A DNA stretch of 64,000 bases from Jiella marina (GCF_024359545.1 NZ_JAKQZG010000002.1:1-64000), one strand, 5' to 3'. Shown: positions 25,949-35,349, numbered from the stretch's first letter. Notes: generated by a model from the sequence alone, not told the origin. Made by a program: numbers and translations.

Positions 25949-26860
25949 ATGCTGAGGAAACGCATCGCGCTTGCCGCCGGCGCTTTTTCGGTGGCGATGT
26001 CCGTCGGGACAGCAGCCGGGGCTTGCGAGTTCTACAAGGCGATCGACACCCGGTCCGAACTCTTCGACATGCCCGACAGCGGCGCCGGCCTTGCCGTCGC
26101 CATCCTGCCGGAGGCCTCGCAGGCCTGCGTCATGGAGGAGAAGACCGACGGTTCGGGGCAAACATGGTACCGGCTGGCCTTCTACACGGCCGATGACATC
26201 AAGTACAATGTCGATGGCTGGGTTCGCGAGGGTGCGGTCGCCGACGCGCAAACGCCCCCCACCCAGGTCGCCGCCGTCGAAAATGCGCGGCAGGCACAGC
26301 CCGAGCAATCCGGCGGCAAGGAAGCCTTTTTCGCCCGCGACTGGACCCTCGACAAGACCCGTTCTCAGATCAATTTCATCACCATCAAGAAGGGCACGGT
26401 GATCGAGACCCACAGCTTCGGCGATCTCGAAGGATCGGTGAGCGCGGACGGGACGGCCGAACTCAAGATCAAGCTCGAATCCGTCAACACCGGAATCGAC
26501 ATCCGCGACGTCCGGATGCGCTTCCTCCTGTTCAATGTCGATGAATTCCCCGAAGCGGAAGTGACGGCGAAGATCGACCCGGCCGCGATCGACCGGATCT
26601 GGGACGACGCCACGATGAAATATGATCTGCCGATCACGGTTTCGATCCGCGGGCTCAGCCAGGAGTTCACCGTTCCGGTAATCATTTCCCGCCTGAAGGA
26701 CGATATGGTCTCTGTGGTCTCGGCCTCGCCGGTGACGGTGAGCGGGTCCGATTTCGGCATGGAGGACGGCCTGAAGAAGCTCAGCGAGGCGGCGGGCGAC
26801 ATCGCCATCACGCCCTCGGCCCCGGTGACCTTCGATCTCGCCTTTGTTCCGGCGAGTTGA
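25949..26860 (+). CDS. Secreted SH3-like / YceI-domain protein
   Basis: Predicted periplasmic protein of 303 residues. A signal peptide ends near TAAG-A. An SH3-like N-terminal domain (about 25-100) parallels that of the preceding gene (Cys at the start, a second Cys mid-domain, VDGW near the end). A linker leads to a YceI domain (about 130-300) with WTLDKTRSQINFIT, RDVRMRFLLF and the FPEAEVTAKI strand. YceI proteins are lipocalin-like barrels that bind polyprenyl compounds such as ubiquinone, so a link to redox chemistry with the heme proteins of this cluster is plausible. The start has an AAGGAG site. It is the last gene of the cluster. Confidence 0.85.
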   Translation: MLRKRIALAAGAFSVAMSVGTAAGACEFYKAIDTRSELFDMPDSGAGLAVAILPEASQACVMEEKTDGSGQTWYRLAFYTADDIKYNVDGWVREGAVADAQTPPTQVAAVENARQAQPEQSGGKEAFFARDWTLDKTRSQINFITIKKGTVIETHSFGDLEGSVSADGTAELKIKLESVNTGIDIRDVRMRFLLFNVDEFPEAEVTAKIDPAAIDRIWDDATMKYDLPITVSIRGLSQEFTVPVIISRLKDDMVSVVSASPVTVSGSDFGMEDGLKKLSEAAGDIAITPSAPVTFDLAFVPAS

Positions 26861-26901
26861 GAGCAGCGCTCGGCCTCGCGGCGAAGCAAGACACGGACAG
26901 G

Positions 26902-26930
26902 GGCGGCGGCCGCCACGAATGGCCGCCGCC
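26902..26930 (+). terminator. GC-rich hairpin closing the 9-27 kb cluster
   Basis: GGCGGCGGCC (26902-26911) pairs perfectly with GGCCGCCGCC (26921-26930) around a nine-base loop. There is no T tract. It lies directly before an alternative start (26932) of the next gene, which argues that the real start is further on. Confidence 0.45.
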
Positions 26931-26970
26931 AATGGTTGACTTCGCGGGTCTCACCTCGCATCTGCGAGCC

Positions 26971-27534
26971 ATGCGAGTTGCCGAAGCAGACATCCTGATC
27001 ATCCCGGGCTACAAGGGTTCGCCCGAGAACCACTGGCAAAGCCGTTGGGAGCGCAAGCTCTCGACGGCGCAGCGCGTCGCGCAGGCCGAGTGGTCGAAGC
27101 CCGTGCGCGACGATTGGACCGACGCGGTCGCGGAAGCGGTGAACGGCTCAAGGCGGCCGGTGGTGCTGGTCGCCCACTCCCTGGGTGTCGCCGCCGCGGT
27201 ACAGGCCATCCCGAAATTTCAGCGCAAGGTGAATGGCGCCTTCTTTGTCGCGCCACCGGACGTCGCCAGCAATGCCATCCGTCCGAAGCATCTACGGACC
27301 TTCGGCCCTTATCCACGCGATCCGCTGCCCTTCCCGAGCCTCGTCGTGGCGAGCCGCGACGACATGTTCTCATCCTTCGACGCGGCCGAGGACATCGCCG
27401 GCGCCTGGGGCTCGCTTTTCATCGACGCAGGGCAAGCCGGCCACATCAATGCCGAAAGCGGGCATGGTCCCTGGCCGGAAGGGCTTCTGACATTCGGAAA
27501 GTTCATGAGCCACCTGCCCGCGACGACCGGGTGA
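26971..27534 (+). CDS. RBBP9/YdeN family serine hydrolase
   Basis: Small alpha/beta hydrolase of 187 residues. The triad is visible: nucleophile Ser in LVAHSLG, Asp in VASRDDMFS, His in GQAGHINAESGHGPWPEG, the last being the family hallmark. N-terminal ILIIPGYKGSPENHWQSRWE matches the usual start of the family, supporting ATG 26971; ATG 26932 would add 13 residues right behind a hairpin. The substrate is unknown; relatives are esterases or amidases. It is probably cytoplasmic and need not belong to the preceding secreted cluster. Confidence 0.88.
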   Translation: MRVAEADILIIPGYKGSPENHWQSRWERKLSTAQRVAQAEWSKPVRDDWTDAVAEAVNGSRRPVVLVAHSLGVAAAVQAIPKFQRKVNGAFFVAPPDVASNAIRPKHLRTFGPYPRDPLPFPSLVVASRDDMFSSFDAAEDIAGAWGSLFIDAGQAGHINAESGHGPWPEGLLTFGKFMSHLPATTG

Positions 27535-27606
27535 CGGAGTCCTTCGGATGGGGACCGTGCACACGGCACCGCTCCCATCCGGCACTCTCATCGAGCGGGC
27601 GGCGCC

Positions 27607-27924
27607 CTATTCGTCATGGACCTGCTTTTCGGCGTCGGCCAGAAGCTCGGTCATGACACGATTGATCTGGTGATCCGACTGGTCGACATTCGCGGCATCG
27701 AAATCGGCGCGGATCTTCTGAAAGATCCCGTCATCGGCCGGCGTCTGAAACGCCACGGCGATCACCTCCTGCGCGTAACGCTGGGCCTCGTCGCCGGAAA
27801 GCCCGAGCTTCTCGGCCGCCCAAAGCCCGAGCAGCTTGTTGCGCCGCGCTTCGATCCGGAACCGGAGTTCCTGGTCGTGAATGTACCGCGCCTCGAAATC
27901 CCTCTCCCGATCGGTAAAGGACAT
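27607..27924 (-). CDS. F1-ATPase zeta-type inhibitor (DUF1476)
   Basis: Protein of 105 residues matching DUF1476, the zeta subunit that inhibits reverse rotation of F1Fo-ATPase in alphaproteobacteria such as Paracoccus. Signature segments are RERDFEARYIHDQELRFRIEARRNKLLGLWAA at the N-terminus (inhibitory helix region) and SDHQINRVMTELLADAEKQV at the C-terminus. A GAGGAG site lies before ATG 27924. Its divergent position next to purC is typical of Rhizobiales and is a useful lineage marker. Confidence 0.93.
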   Translation of the reverse strand: MSFTDRERDFEARYIHDQELRFRIEARRNKLLGLWAAEKLGLSGDEAQRYAQEVIAVAFQTPADDGIFQKIRADFDAANVDQSDHQINRVMTELLADAEKQVHDE

Positions 27925-28235
27925 ACCGTCTCTCCTCGCTGATCCGCCAACTGGCCATGCGCTTGCGACAAGGGCAAACGCGCTGGCCTCTTGAAGCAGA
28001 TTTCAACTTCATCGGCTACCCGCCTTTCGGCGAGTCTGCCGGTCGACCCGGCCGATGGATCGATGGGCGGCTGGCAATCCGTCGGCTTCGCACCCAAATG
28101 TTCTGCCATGTTTGGTCCCTCTTCCGGTGCGACCGATTGTGATGAGGGGCCATTTGGTCTATTCACGCCGTCAAAAGGCTGTCGACCGCAACGATTCCCG
28201 AAGGTCGCCGCAAGCACCATGATCGAGTATTCATA
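27925..28235. other. Divergent intergenic region, zeta inhibitor to purC
   Basis: No supported gene in 311 bp. An ATG on the minus strand at 28109 has a good GAGGGACC site, but its frame runs into the zeta-inhibitor gene out of frame and encodes nothing recognisable. The region must contain both divergent promoters. Confidence 0.5.
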
Positions 28236-29000
28236 ATGACACGTCGTCGCCGCATCTACGAAGGCAAAGGCAAGATTCTTTACGAGGGCCCCGAGCCCGG
28301 CACTCTGGTTCAGTTTTTCAAGGACGACGCCACCGCCTTCAACAAGAAGAAGCATGAAGTCGTCGACGGCAAGGGCGTCCTGAACAACCGGATTTCCGAG
28401 TACATCTTCTCCCATCTGAACAAGATGGGGATTCCGACGCACTTCATCCGCCGCCTCAACATGCGCGAGCAGCTGATCAAGGAAGTCGAGATCATTCCGC
28501 TCGAAGTCGTGGTTCGCAACGTCGCGGCCGGCTCGCTCGCCAAGCGCCTCGGCATCGAGGAAGGCACGGTCCTGCCGCGCTCGATCATCGAGTTCTACTA
28601 CAAGGCCGACGCGCTGGACGATCCGCTGGTGTCGGAAGAGCACATTACCGCCTTCGGCTGGGCAAGCCCGCAGGAAATCGACGACATCATGGCGCTCGCC
28701 ATCCGCGTCAACGACTTCCTCTCCGGCCTCTTTCTCGGCGTCGGCATCCAGCTCATCGACTTCAAGATCGAGACGGGCCGGCTGTTCGAGGGCGAGATGA
28801 TGCGCATCGTCGTCGCCGACGAGATCTCCCCCGATTCCTGCCGGCTGTGGGACGTGACCACCAGCGACAAGCTCGACAAGGACCGTTTCCGCCGCGACAT
28901 GGGCGGGCTGGTCGAGGCCTATCAGGAAGTCGCCCGCCGGCTCGGCATCATGAACGAAAACGAGCCGCCCCGCCCTTCCGGGCCGGTACTGGTCAAGTGA
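28236..29000 (+). CDS. purC: SAICAR synthetase PurC
   Basis: Phosphoribosylaminoimidazole-succinocarboxamide synthase, 254 residues, adding aspartate to CAIR with ATP in purine synthesis. It has the N-terminal [30 protein letters not shown], the [19 protein letters not shown] block, [34 protein letters not shown] with the catalytic acidic residues, and a C-terminal [18 protein letters not shown]. The length and start match rhizobial homologues. It is the first gene of a purC-purS-(small gene)-purQ operon. Confidence 0.97.
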   Translation: MTRRRRIYEGKGKILYEGPEPGTLVQFFKDDATAFNKKKHEVVDGKGVLNNRISEYIFSHLNKMGIPTHFIRRLNMREQLIKEVEIIPLEVVVRNVAAGSLAKRLGIEEGTVLPRSIIEFYYKADALDDPLVSEEHITAFGWASPQEIDDIMALAIRVNDFLSGLFLGVGIQLIDFKIETGRLFEGEMMRIVVADEISPDSCRLWDVTTSDKLDKDRFRRDMGGLVEAYQEVARRLGIMNENEPPRPSGPVLVK

Positions 29001-29082
29001 GGCGGAAGCGACCCGCCAAGCAGCCGGTGCCGGCGCTCAAGCTGGTCTACTCCAAGGACAGGCGATCTCGTGACGAGGTTTC

Positions 29083-29331
29083 ATGATTAAGGCCCGCATC
29101 GTCGTGACGCTGAAGACCGGCGTCCTCGACCCCCAAGGCAAGGCGATCGAGTCCGCCCTCGGCAATCTTGGCATCGAGGGCGTCGGGTCGGTCCGCCAGG
29201 GCAAGGTCTTCGACGTCGAACTGAACACCGACGACGCGGCGCACGCCAAGACCCAGCTCGACGCCATGTGCGAACAGCTTCTCGCCAACACGGTGATCGA
29301 GAACTATGCTGTGGAGATCGACCACGGGTAG
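29083..29331 (+). CDS. purS: FGAM synthase subunit PurS
   Basis: Small dimeric subunit (82 residues) of the three-part formylglycinamidine synthase, bridging PurL and the glutaminase PurQ. The pattern is typical: KARIVVTLKTGVLDPQGKAIESALGNLGI, VRQGKVFDVEL and a C-terminal LLANTVIENYAVEI. It is 82 bp after purC and followed after 14 bp by a small coiled-coil gene. Confidence 0.96.
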   Translation: MIKARIVVTLKTGVLDPQGKAIESALGNLGIEGVGSVRQGKVFDVELNTDDAAHAKTQLDAMCEQLLANTVIENYAVEIDHG

Positions 29332-29345
29332 CAGGGAGCCGAGTG

Positions 29346-29603
29346 ATGGCGGAGGTGACGAACGAGCTGATGTATGAGGTCCTGAAGCGTGTCCATCAGG
29401 ACGTGGGCGAGATGCGACAGGACATCAAGGAAGTGAAATCCGAGTTGAATTCGATCCGGGGTCACATGCTGTCCATGCAGCATGACATTCATAATATCTA
29501 CGGCATTCTCGGTCGCCACGACGAGCGCCTCGACCGTATCGAGCGGCGGCTGGAGCTTCGTGAAATGGCCGAGCCCCACACGCCCTTCGAGCACGATCGA
29601 TGA
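29346..29603 (+). CDS. Small coiled-coil protein between purS and purQ
   Basis: Predicted 85-residue protein, almost entirely helical with heptad character ([29 protein letters not shown], then [17 protein letters not shown]). It has no signal peptide and looks like a short coiled-coil dimer. A GGAG site lies nine bases upstream. Its last four bases overlap the purQ start (ATGA), so the two are translationally coupled. No family assigned; a role in the FGAM synthase complex is only suggested by position. Confidence 0.75.
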   Translation: MAEVTNELMYEVLKRVHQDVGEMRQDIKEVKSELNSIRGHMLSMQHDIHNIYGILGRHDERLDRIERRLELREMAEPHTPFEHDR

Positions 29604-30280
29604 AAACCGCTGTCGTCCTTCTTCCCGGCCTCAATCGCGACCGCGACATGATTGCGGCGCTCACCACGATTACCGGCCAGGCGCCGGCAACGGTCTGGCA
29701 GACCGAGACCTCCTTGCCCGACGTCGACCTCGTGGTCGTGCCGGGCGGCTTCTCCTTCGGCGATTATCTCAGGGCCGGCGCCATTGCCGCGCGCTCGCCG
29801 GTGATGCGCGCCGTCGCCGAAGCGGCCGCCAGGGGCGTGCCGGTGCTCGGCGTGTGCAACGGCTTCCAGATCCTCTGCGAGGCGGGCCTCCTGCCGGGCG
29901 CGCTGATGCGCAACGCGGCGCTGCGCTTCGTCTGCCGCGAGGTGAAGCTCGAAGTTGTCAACGCCGGGACGCGCTTCACCAAGGCCTATTCGCAGGGTCA
30001 GGTGATCCGCTGCCCGGTTGCCCATCACGACGGCAACTATTTCGCCGACGACGAGACATTGAAGCGCATGAACGATGGCGGTCAGATCGTCTTCCGCTAC
30101 GCGGAGGGCACGAACCCCAACGGCGCGATCCACGACATCGCAGGGATCGTCAACGAGGCCGGCAACGTGCTCGGCATGATGCCCCATCCGGAAAACCTCA
30201 TCGAGCCGGAGCATGGCGGCACGGACGGGCGAGGCATCTTCGAGAGCGCGCTCAACATCTCCTCCAGCCTCGCCGCCTGA
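29600..30280 (+). CDS. purQ: FGAM synthase glutaminase subunit PurQ
   Basis: Class I glutamine amidotransferase (226 residues) that supplies ammonia to PurL. The nucleophile is Cys86 in [14 protein letters not shown]; the His/Glu pair is in [11 protein letters not shown] near the C-terminus. N-terminal [14 protein letters not shown] and [20 protein letters not shown] are also diagnostic. It overlaps the upstream coiled-coil gene by 4 bp. Confidence 0.97.
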   Translation: MKTAVVLLPGLNRDRDMIAALTTITGQAPATVWQTETSLPDVDLVVVPGGFSFGDYLRAGAIAARSPVMRAVAEAAARGVPVLGVCNGFQILCEAGLLPGALMRNAALRFVCREVKLEVVNAGTRFTKAYSQGQVIRCPVAHHDGNYFADDETLKRMNDGGQIVFRYAEGTNPNGAIHDIAGIVNEAGNVLGMMPHPENLIEPEHGGTDGRGIFESALNISSSLAA

Positions 30281-30286
30281 CACACG

Positions 30287-30688
30287 ATGCGCCCCGCGCC
30301 CCTTTTTAGAGGTCTCGTTCCGGCCCTCCTCGTCATCGGGCTTTCGGCCTGCGCGTCTGGTCCCTCGGCGCAAAGTCCGGGCAGCGACACCGGGCTCGAC
30401 CGGATGGAGCGGTTGACGCTGAACGCCAATCGCTGCTGGTTCAAGAGCGGCGACCCGGCCTTTGCGGACTATTCGCTGGCGCCGGAGCTTTCGTCCTTTT
30501 CCGGCAAGCCGCGCTTCCTCCTCGTGCCCAAGGGAAAGCTCGAAGCGCGTCCGCTTCTGGTGGTGGAGGGCCGCAGCGGCTCGGGCCACGTCGACACCTA
30601 CGGTCCGCTCCTGAACGAACCGGTCGGCTCGCGCCTCGGCGCTGACATCCGTCGTTGGTCAGGCGGCGACGACCGTTGCACAGCCTGA
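30287..30688 (+). CDS. Small lipoprotein
   Basis: Predicted outer- or inner-membrane lipoprotein of 133 residues with a type II signal (GLVPALLVIGLSAC, lipobox LSAC). The mature part contains a CWFKSGDPAF segment and YSLAPELSSFSGKPRFLLVPKG. One Cys near residue 50 and one near the end could pair. It begins six bases after purQ, so it is likely read with the operon. No family name; seen widely in Rhizobiales as a hypothetical (from memory). Confidence 0.75.
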   Translation: MRPAPLFRGLVPALLVIGLSACASGPSAQSPGSDTGLDRMERLTLNANRCWFKSGDPAFADYSLAPELSSFSGKPRFLLVPKGKLEARPLLVVEGRSGSGHVDTYGPLLNEPVGSRLGADIRRWSGGDDRCTA

Positions 30689-30693
30689 CGTTC

Positions 30694-31158
30694 ATGGTTC
30701 CAGCGCGCTTCCTGCGACCCACGGTCGTCCTCGCGGCGATGTCTCTGTTGAGCGTCTTTTCGGCCTGCGGCGGCGGCGCCTCTCTCGGCTCAGGCTTCGG
30801 CAATCCGGCCGGAGTATCGCCAAGGGACGAGATCGCCCTCTCCCGCCCCGGCCCGAACGAGCCATTGTCGCCAGTCGAAATCGCCTATGCCAAATCGACG
30901 GCCGCAGCGGTCTTCCGTCGCCGCACTTCGGAGCGTGCCACGACTTTCCTGCCGGGCGATGCCGTGGACGGTTTCGGGATCTGCCTGCGCTCGCCGGCCC
31001 GCACCGCCGAGGGCTACGACTACGCGCTCATCCTTCTGCAAAGGCGGCTTTCCAGCGCTCCGATCTCACAGGTGGACGACGACACGGTCGTCTTTCGCCG
31101 GCAGGCCGATTCGGCTCCCTGCCGCACCGCCAGCCTAGACTACGCATCGGTTCGTTAA
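30694..31158 (+). CDS. Small lipoprotein
   Basis: Predicted 154-residue lipoprotein with signal MVPARFLRPTVVLAAMSLLSVFSAC (lipobox FSAC) followed by a Gly-rich stretch. The mature part has two Cys (GICLRSPAR and APCRTAS) around YDYALILLQRR. ATG 30694 is chosen, six bases after the previous stop; in-frame TTG and GTG codons upstream would lengthen the signal. No family recognised. Its position suggests it was formed or is expressed together with the preceding lipoprotein gene. Confidence 0.7.
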   Translation: MVPARFLRPTVVLAAMSLLSVFSACGGGASLGSGFGNPAGVSPRDEIALSRPGPNEPLSPVEIAYAKSTAAAVFRRRTSERATTFLPGDAVDGFGICLRSPARTAEGYDYALILLQRRLSSAPISQVDDDTVVFRRQADSAPCRTASLDYASVR

Positions 31159-31198
31159 GTCGTCACTCGACTGACGGCACCTACGCGCGGCGAGCGAA

Positions 31199-31738
31199 TT
31201 ACCACTGGCTGGCAACAGGCTTCACAGGCTCGGTGGGGTTCTTTTCGTACGCGGCAATCGCGGTGCTCAGTTCGTGATACTCGCTGCAGCCGTCCTCGAA
31301 ATCTCCGTCGGAGAAAGTGAGCGCCACGCGCCGGCATTCGTCTCTGAGCCGGATCAGCAGGATCTTGGCATCTCGCAACCGGCCGAGTTCAAGATAGGCC
31401 TCGCCCAGATAGGCCATCGCACCGCGGTGGTGCGGGTTGATGGACAGGGCCCGGCCATAGGCGTCGAGCGCACGCTCGTGATTGCCGACCTTGCGCAGGG
31501 AAAAACCCAGCAGCGACCAGGCATTGTCGTGATGCGGCCGCCGTTCGACGACCTTGGCGAAGGCGGTGATCGCCTTTGCCCACTCCTTGGCGTCGAAGGC
31601 CTCGATGCCATCGGCGTAGTCGCTGTCGCCCGAGCGCACTTTGGGGCTCATTTCGCCGGAGAACACCGCATGAGCCGGGAGGGACGGCAGGACGACGACC
31701 GACATGAAGGCCACCACGACCAGGCATTTGAACGTCAT
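31199..31738 (-). CDS. Secreted TPR protein
   Basis: Predicted periplasmic protein of 179 residues with signal peptide (MTFKCLVVVAFMSVVVLPSL, cleavage near AHA-V) and about three TPR units (EAFDAKEWAKAITAFAKVVERRP, AWSLLGFSLRKVGNHERALDAYGRAL, AMAYLGEAYLELGRLRDAK). The C-terminal tail has two Cys (DECRR and EDGCSE). The start at 31738 has a perfect GGGAGG site, although the frame stays open further upstream. TPR units mediate protein contacts; the partner is unknown. Confidence 0.85.
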   Translation of the reverse strand: MTFKCLVVVAFMSVVVLPSLPAHAVFSGEMSPKVRSGDSDYADGIEAFDAKEWAKAITAFAKVVERRPHHDNAWSLLGFSLRKVGNHERALDAYGRALSINPHHRGAMAYLGEAYLELGRLRDAKILLIRLRDECRRVALTFSDGDFEDGCSEYHELSTAIAAYEKNPTEPVKPVASQW

Positions 31739-32028
31739 TGCAGCCTCCCTGAGGGTTGCTTTCACGACCCTTGGCAACGCCATTCCCGTCCATGAGGAAA
31801 CGGACTCACACTTCGAGATTCTACAAGGAGCCACCTCGATGCAAAAGCGCTGCAAAGGCCGCATCAGGGGCGCGAATTGACGCAAGGGGAGCATCGCTCC
31901 GGGCCGGGCCCAACAGGCTCAGCATGCCCATGCGGAAGCGACGATAATTTATATGTCTCTCTTATTTTTGTCCTGGAAATTCAGCATCCCTCACCATAAG
32001 TGTGCGCATTCACACGGATTTCCGGCTT

Positions 32029-32637
32029 ATGCGACATTTCGAAGACACTTCGCTCCCCTTGTCACCCATCCCCCACTGGCTGACGGCATTTCTCATCGGG
32101 GGGGCGCTGATGGCGGCCCTTGCGCTGGGTATGGGTCTGATGCTTTCGCCTCGGGGCCTGGAGCAATGGTTCGCGGAAAATGGCCCTGTCGAATATTTGC
32201 AGGCCGGCATGGTCCTCATTGCCTCTGCGATCTTCGCCTATCTGGCTTCGCGATCCCGGCGAATGCTCTTCGCGCTCGCCCTCGTCGCGGCGTCTCTCCT
32301 TTTCATCGCCGCGCTCCGGGAGACACCACGCTGCGGGAGCGACTACTATCCTGGAGGCCTCTGCCTCGAGGGGAGCTGGAAGCACGGCGCAACGGCATTG
32401 GCCGCCCTTCTCATCCCCATCGGCATTTCTTTCCGCTGGCGCGAGATCCGGGCCGGATTCTCCTTCTCCGCCATCCTGTCGTTCTGGCCACTGGGCCTCT
32501 CTGCCCTGATTCTGGCGCCGGCGGAGCTTTCGGAGAAGTTTGGCTGGGTGGCATTCGAAGAGATCCTTGAACTGATCTCCTATCTTCTGGCGCTCAGCTT
32601 CGCCCTGGTGCTGCTTGGCAAACCGACAGAGGAGTGA
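32029..32637 (+). CDS. Polytopic membrane protein of unknown function
   Basis: Predicted inner-membrane protein of 202 residues with about six hydrophobic segments (WLTAFLIGGALMAALALGMG, YLQAGMVLIASAIFAYLA, MLFALALVAASLLFIAAL, ATALAALLIPIGISF, ILSFWPLGLSALILAP, LISYLLALSFALVLLG). Short loops carry RETPRCGSDYYPGGLCLEGSWKH, where two Cys may form a periplasmic disulfide. No family assigned. ATG 32029 is used; a GTG at 32002 is the alternative, and neither has a clear ribosome site. Confidence 0.7.
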   Translation: MRHFEDTSLPLSPIPHWLTAFLIGGALMAALALGMGLMLSPRGLEQWFAENGPVEYLQAGMVLIASAIFAYLASRSRRMLFALALVAASLLFIAALRETPRCGSDYYPGGLCLEGSWKHGATALAALLIPIGISFRWREIRAGFSFSAILSFWPLGLSALILAPAELSEKFGWVAFEEILELISYLLALSFALVLLGKPTEE

Positions 32638-32739
32638 AGTCGCCCGCTCCCCGCATTCCCATCCGCCCGCCGATCGTCTAGACGGGCAATGACAATGCCC
32701 CTTTGAGGGGAACTTGCCATTTCGCGAGGGCCGTCGCCC

Positions 32740-34986
32740 ATGAACGGCCCGGTGACGGAGACGAGACCCGTGGATACCGAGATCACGCCCGAACTCGTGG
32801 CGGCCCATGGCCTGAAGCCCGACGAATATGAGCGCGTGCTCGCGCTGGTCGGCCGCACGCCGACCCTGACCGAACTCGGTATCTTCTCGGCCATGTGGAA
32901 CGAGCACTGTTCCTACAAATCCTCCAAGCGCTGGCTGCGCACATTGCCGACCAAGGGCGAGCGCGTCATCCAGGGGCCGGGCGAGAATGCCGGCGTCGTC
33001 GATATCGGCGACGGGCTGTGCGTGGTCTTCAAGATGGAGAGCCACAATCATCCCTCCTATATCGAGCCCTATCAGGGCGCGGCCACGGGGGTCGGCGGCA
33101 TCTTGCGCGACGTCTTCACCATGGGCGCGCGGCCGATCGCGGCGATGAACGCCCTGCGCTTTGGCGAACCGAACCACCCCAAGACCCGGCATCTGGTGGC
33201 GGGCGTCGTGGCGGGTGTCGGCGGATACGGCAATTCCTTCGGCGTGCCGACCGTCGGCGGCGAGGTCAATTTCCACAAGCGCTACAACGGCAACTGCCTG
33301 GTGAACGCCTTCGCCGCGGGCCTCGCGAAGACAGACGCGATCTTCTACTCCAAGGCCGAGGGCGTCGGCCTGCCTGTCGTCTATCTCGGCGCCAAGACCG
33401 GCCGCGACGGCGTCGGCGGCGCGACCATGGCCTCGGCCGAGTTCGACGAGAACATCGAGGAAAAGCGCCCGACCGTGCAGGTGGGCGATCCGTTCACAGA
33501 GAAGTGCCTGCTCGAAGCCTGTCTCGAACTGATGCAGACCGGCGCCGTCATCGCGATCCAGGACATGGGCGCGGCGGGCCTCACCTGCTCGGCCGTCGAA
33601 ATGGGCGCCAAGGGCGATCTCGGCGTCGAACTCGACCTCGATACCGTGCCGGTGCGCGAGGCGAAGATGACCGCCTACGAGATGATGCTGTCGGAGAGCC
33701 AGGAGCGCATGCTCATGGTCCTTCGCCCCGAAAAGCGCGATGAGGCTGAGGCGATCTTCGTCAAATGGGGGCTCGACTTCGCCATTGTCGGGCGCACGAC
33801 GGACGACAAGCGTTTCCGCATCCTGTGGGAAGGCCGGGAGGTCGCGAACCTGCCGATCATGGAACTCGGCGACGAGGCGCCGGAATACGACCGGCCCCAT
33901 GTGGCCCCGACGCCGCGACCGGTTCTCGACGCGGCGTCCATCCCCGCCCCGCGCGACTGTGGTGCGGCGCTGCTGAGCCTGCTCGGCTCGCCGGATCTCT
34001 GCTCGCGGCGCTGGGTGTTCGAGCAGTACGACACGCTGATCCAGGGCAATTCGATCCAGCGCCCCGGCGGCGATGCCGGCGTGGTCCGCGTCGACGGCCA
34101 TCCGACCAAGGCGCTCGCCTTTTCCTCCGACGTCACTCCGCGCTATTGCGAGGCCGATCCCTATCTCGGCGGCGCCCAGGCCGTCGCCGAGTGCTGGCGC
34201 AATCTGACGGCGGTGGGCGCCGAGCCGCTGGCGGCGACCGACAACCTCAATTTCGGCAATCCGGAAAAGCCGGAGCTCATGGGCCAGTTCGCCCGTGCCG
34301 TCGAAGGCATTGGGGCCGCCTGCAACGCGCTGTCCTTCCCAATCGTCTCGGGCAATGTCTCGCTCTACAACGAGACGCAGGGCCAGGCGATCCTGCCGAC
34401 GCCCACCATCGGCGGAGTCGGCCTGATCGAGGACCGCCGCCATGTCGCGCGGGTCGATACGCTGACGGAGGGCGACGTCCTCTTCCTCGTCGGGCAGGAC
34501 GGCACCCATCTCGGCGCCTCGGCCTATCTTGCGACCATCGAGGAACGCGAGGAAGGCGCCCCGCCGCCCGTCGATCTGGCCATGGAAAAGCGCCATGGCG
34601 ATTTCGTCCGCACCTTCATCCGCTCCGGCGCGATCCGGACATGCCACGACATTTCCGATGGCGGGCTCGCCGTGGCGCTTGCCGAGATGTGCATCGCGTC
34701 GGACTGTGGCGCAGAGGTGGATGCCGGCGAGGGCGCGGATCACGCGGTTCTGTTCGGCGAGGATCAGGCCCGCTACGTGGTGGCGCTTTGCGAGGCGGAT
34801 GTCGCGGCCTTCGAGGCAGCCGCCGCCGAGACGTCGATTCCTGTGCGCCGGCTCGGCGTAGCCGGCAAGGACCGCCTGGTGATCGCCGGCCGCCTGGATC
34901 TTTCGATCGATGCGATGACGGTCGCCCACGAAAGCTGGTTCCCGAGCTTCATGTCCGGCCGCATCGAGGCCGCGCAAACCGCCTGA
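32740..34986 (+). CDS. purL: FGAM synthase large subunit PurL
   Basis: ATP-dependent synthetase subunit (748 residues) of the small-type PurL, working with PurS and PurQ. The diagnostic segments are present: [17 protein letters not shown] near the N-terminus, [58 protein letters not shown], and in the second half [24 protein letters not shown] and [16 protein letters not shown]. It lies 2.4 kb after purQ, with two lipoprotein genes, a TPR gene on the other strand and a membrane-protein gene between, so it has its own promoter. Confidence 0.97.
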   Translation: MNGPVTETRPVDTEITPELVAAHGLKPDEYERVLALVGRTPTLTELGIFSAMWNEHCSYKSSKRWLRTLPTKGERVIQGPGENAGVVDIGDGLCVVFKMESHNHPSYIEPYQGAATGVGGILRDVFTMGARPIAAMNALRFGEPNHPKTRHLVAGVVAGVGGYGNSFGVPTVGGEVNFHKRYNGNCLVNAFAAGLAKTDAIFYSKAEGVGLPVVYLGAKTGRDGVGGATMASAEFDENIEEKRPTVQVGDPFTEKCLLEACLELMQTGAVIAIQDMGAAGLTCSAVEMGAKGDLGVELDLDTVPVREAKMTAYEMMLSESQERMLMVLRPEKRDEAEAIFVKWGLDFAIVGRTTDDKRFRILWEGREVANLPIMELGDEAPEYDRPHVAPTPRPVLDAASIPAPRDCGAALLSLLGSPDLCSRRWVFEQYDTLIQGNSIQRPGGDAGVVRVDGHPTKALAFSSDVTPRYCEADPYLGGAQAVAECWRNLTAVGAEPLAATDNLNFGNPEKPELMGQFARAVEGIGAACNALSFPIVSGNVSLYNETQGQAILPTPTIGGVGLIEDRRHVARVDTLTEGDVLFLVGQDGTHLGASAYLATIEEREEGAPPPVDLAMEKRHGDFVRTFIRSGAIRTCHDISDGGLAVALAEMCIASDCGAEVDAGEGADHAVLFGEDQARYVVALCEADVAAFEAAAAETSIPVRRLGVAGKDRLVIAGRLDLSIDAMTVAHESWFPSFMSGRIEAAQTA

Positions 34987-35115
34987 TCCCGTTGGCCTTT
35001 CTCGGACGCAGCGAAGCTTTGTCCAAGCGCCCGCCCGAATGTCGCGGATTGCGGTGCGCCGGGTCCGCCACTATCATTTCGGTCCAAGCCGATTCAGCCA
35101 TGCGGGAGCGACGCC

Positions 35116-35349
35116 ATGCCGATGAACGCCCAGGACATCGAGAAGATGATCAAGGAGGAGTTGCCTGACGCGATCGTGACGATACGCGATCTTGCGGGTG
35201 ACGGTGACCACTACGCGGCCGAAATCGTCTCCGAGAGCTTCCGCGGCAAGTCGCGCGTCCAGCAGCATCAGATGGTCTACAAGGCACTGAGAGGGAATAT
35301 GGGCGGAGAGCTGCACGCTCTGGCGCTACAGACCAGCGCGCCGAAATAG
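35116..35349 (+). CDS. BolA family protein
   Basis: BolA-like protein of 77 residues: MIKEELPDAIVTIRDLAGDGDHYAAEIVSESFRGKSRVQQHQMVYKAL has the class II KH-like fold pattern with the conserved SFRGKSRVQQHQ segment. BolA proteins bind monothiol glutaredoxins around a [2Fe-2S] cluster and affect iron handling. In many Rhizobiales the purL-bolA pair is followed by the grxD gene; here the flagellar block follows instead. Confidence 0.93.
   Translation: MPMNAQDIEKMIKEELPDAIVTIRDLAGDGDHYAAEIVSESFRGKSRVQQHQMVYKALRGNMGGELHALALQTSAPK

Noticed and set aside
27762-28109. Minus-strand frame from ATG 28109 with a good GAGGGACC ribosome site
   Set aside because: It runs about 160 bp out of frame into the well-supported zeta-inhibitor gene and encodes no recognisable protein. 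A short leader peptide cannot be fully excluded.
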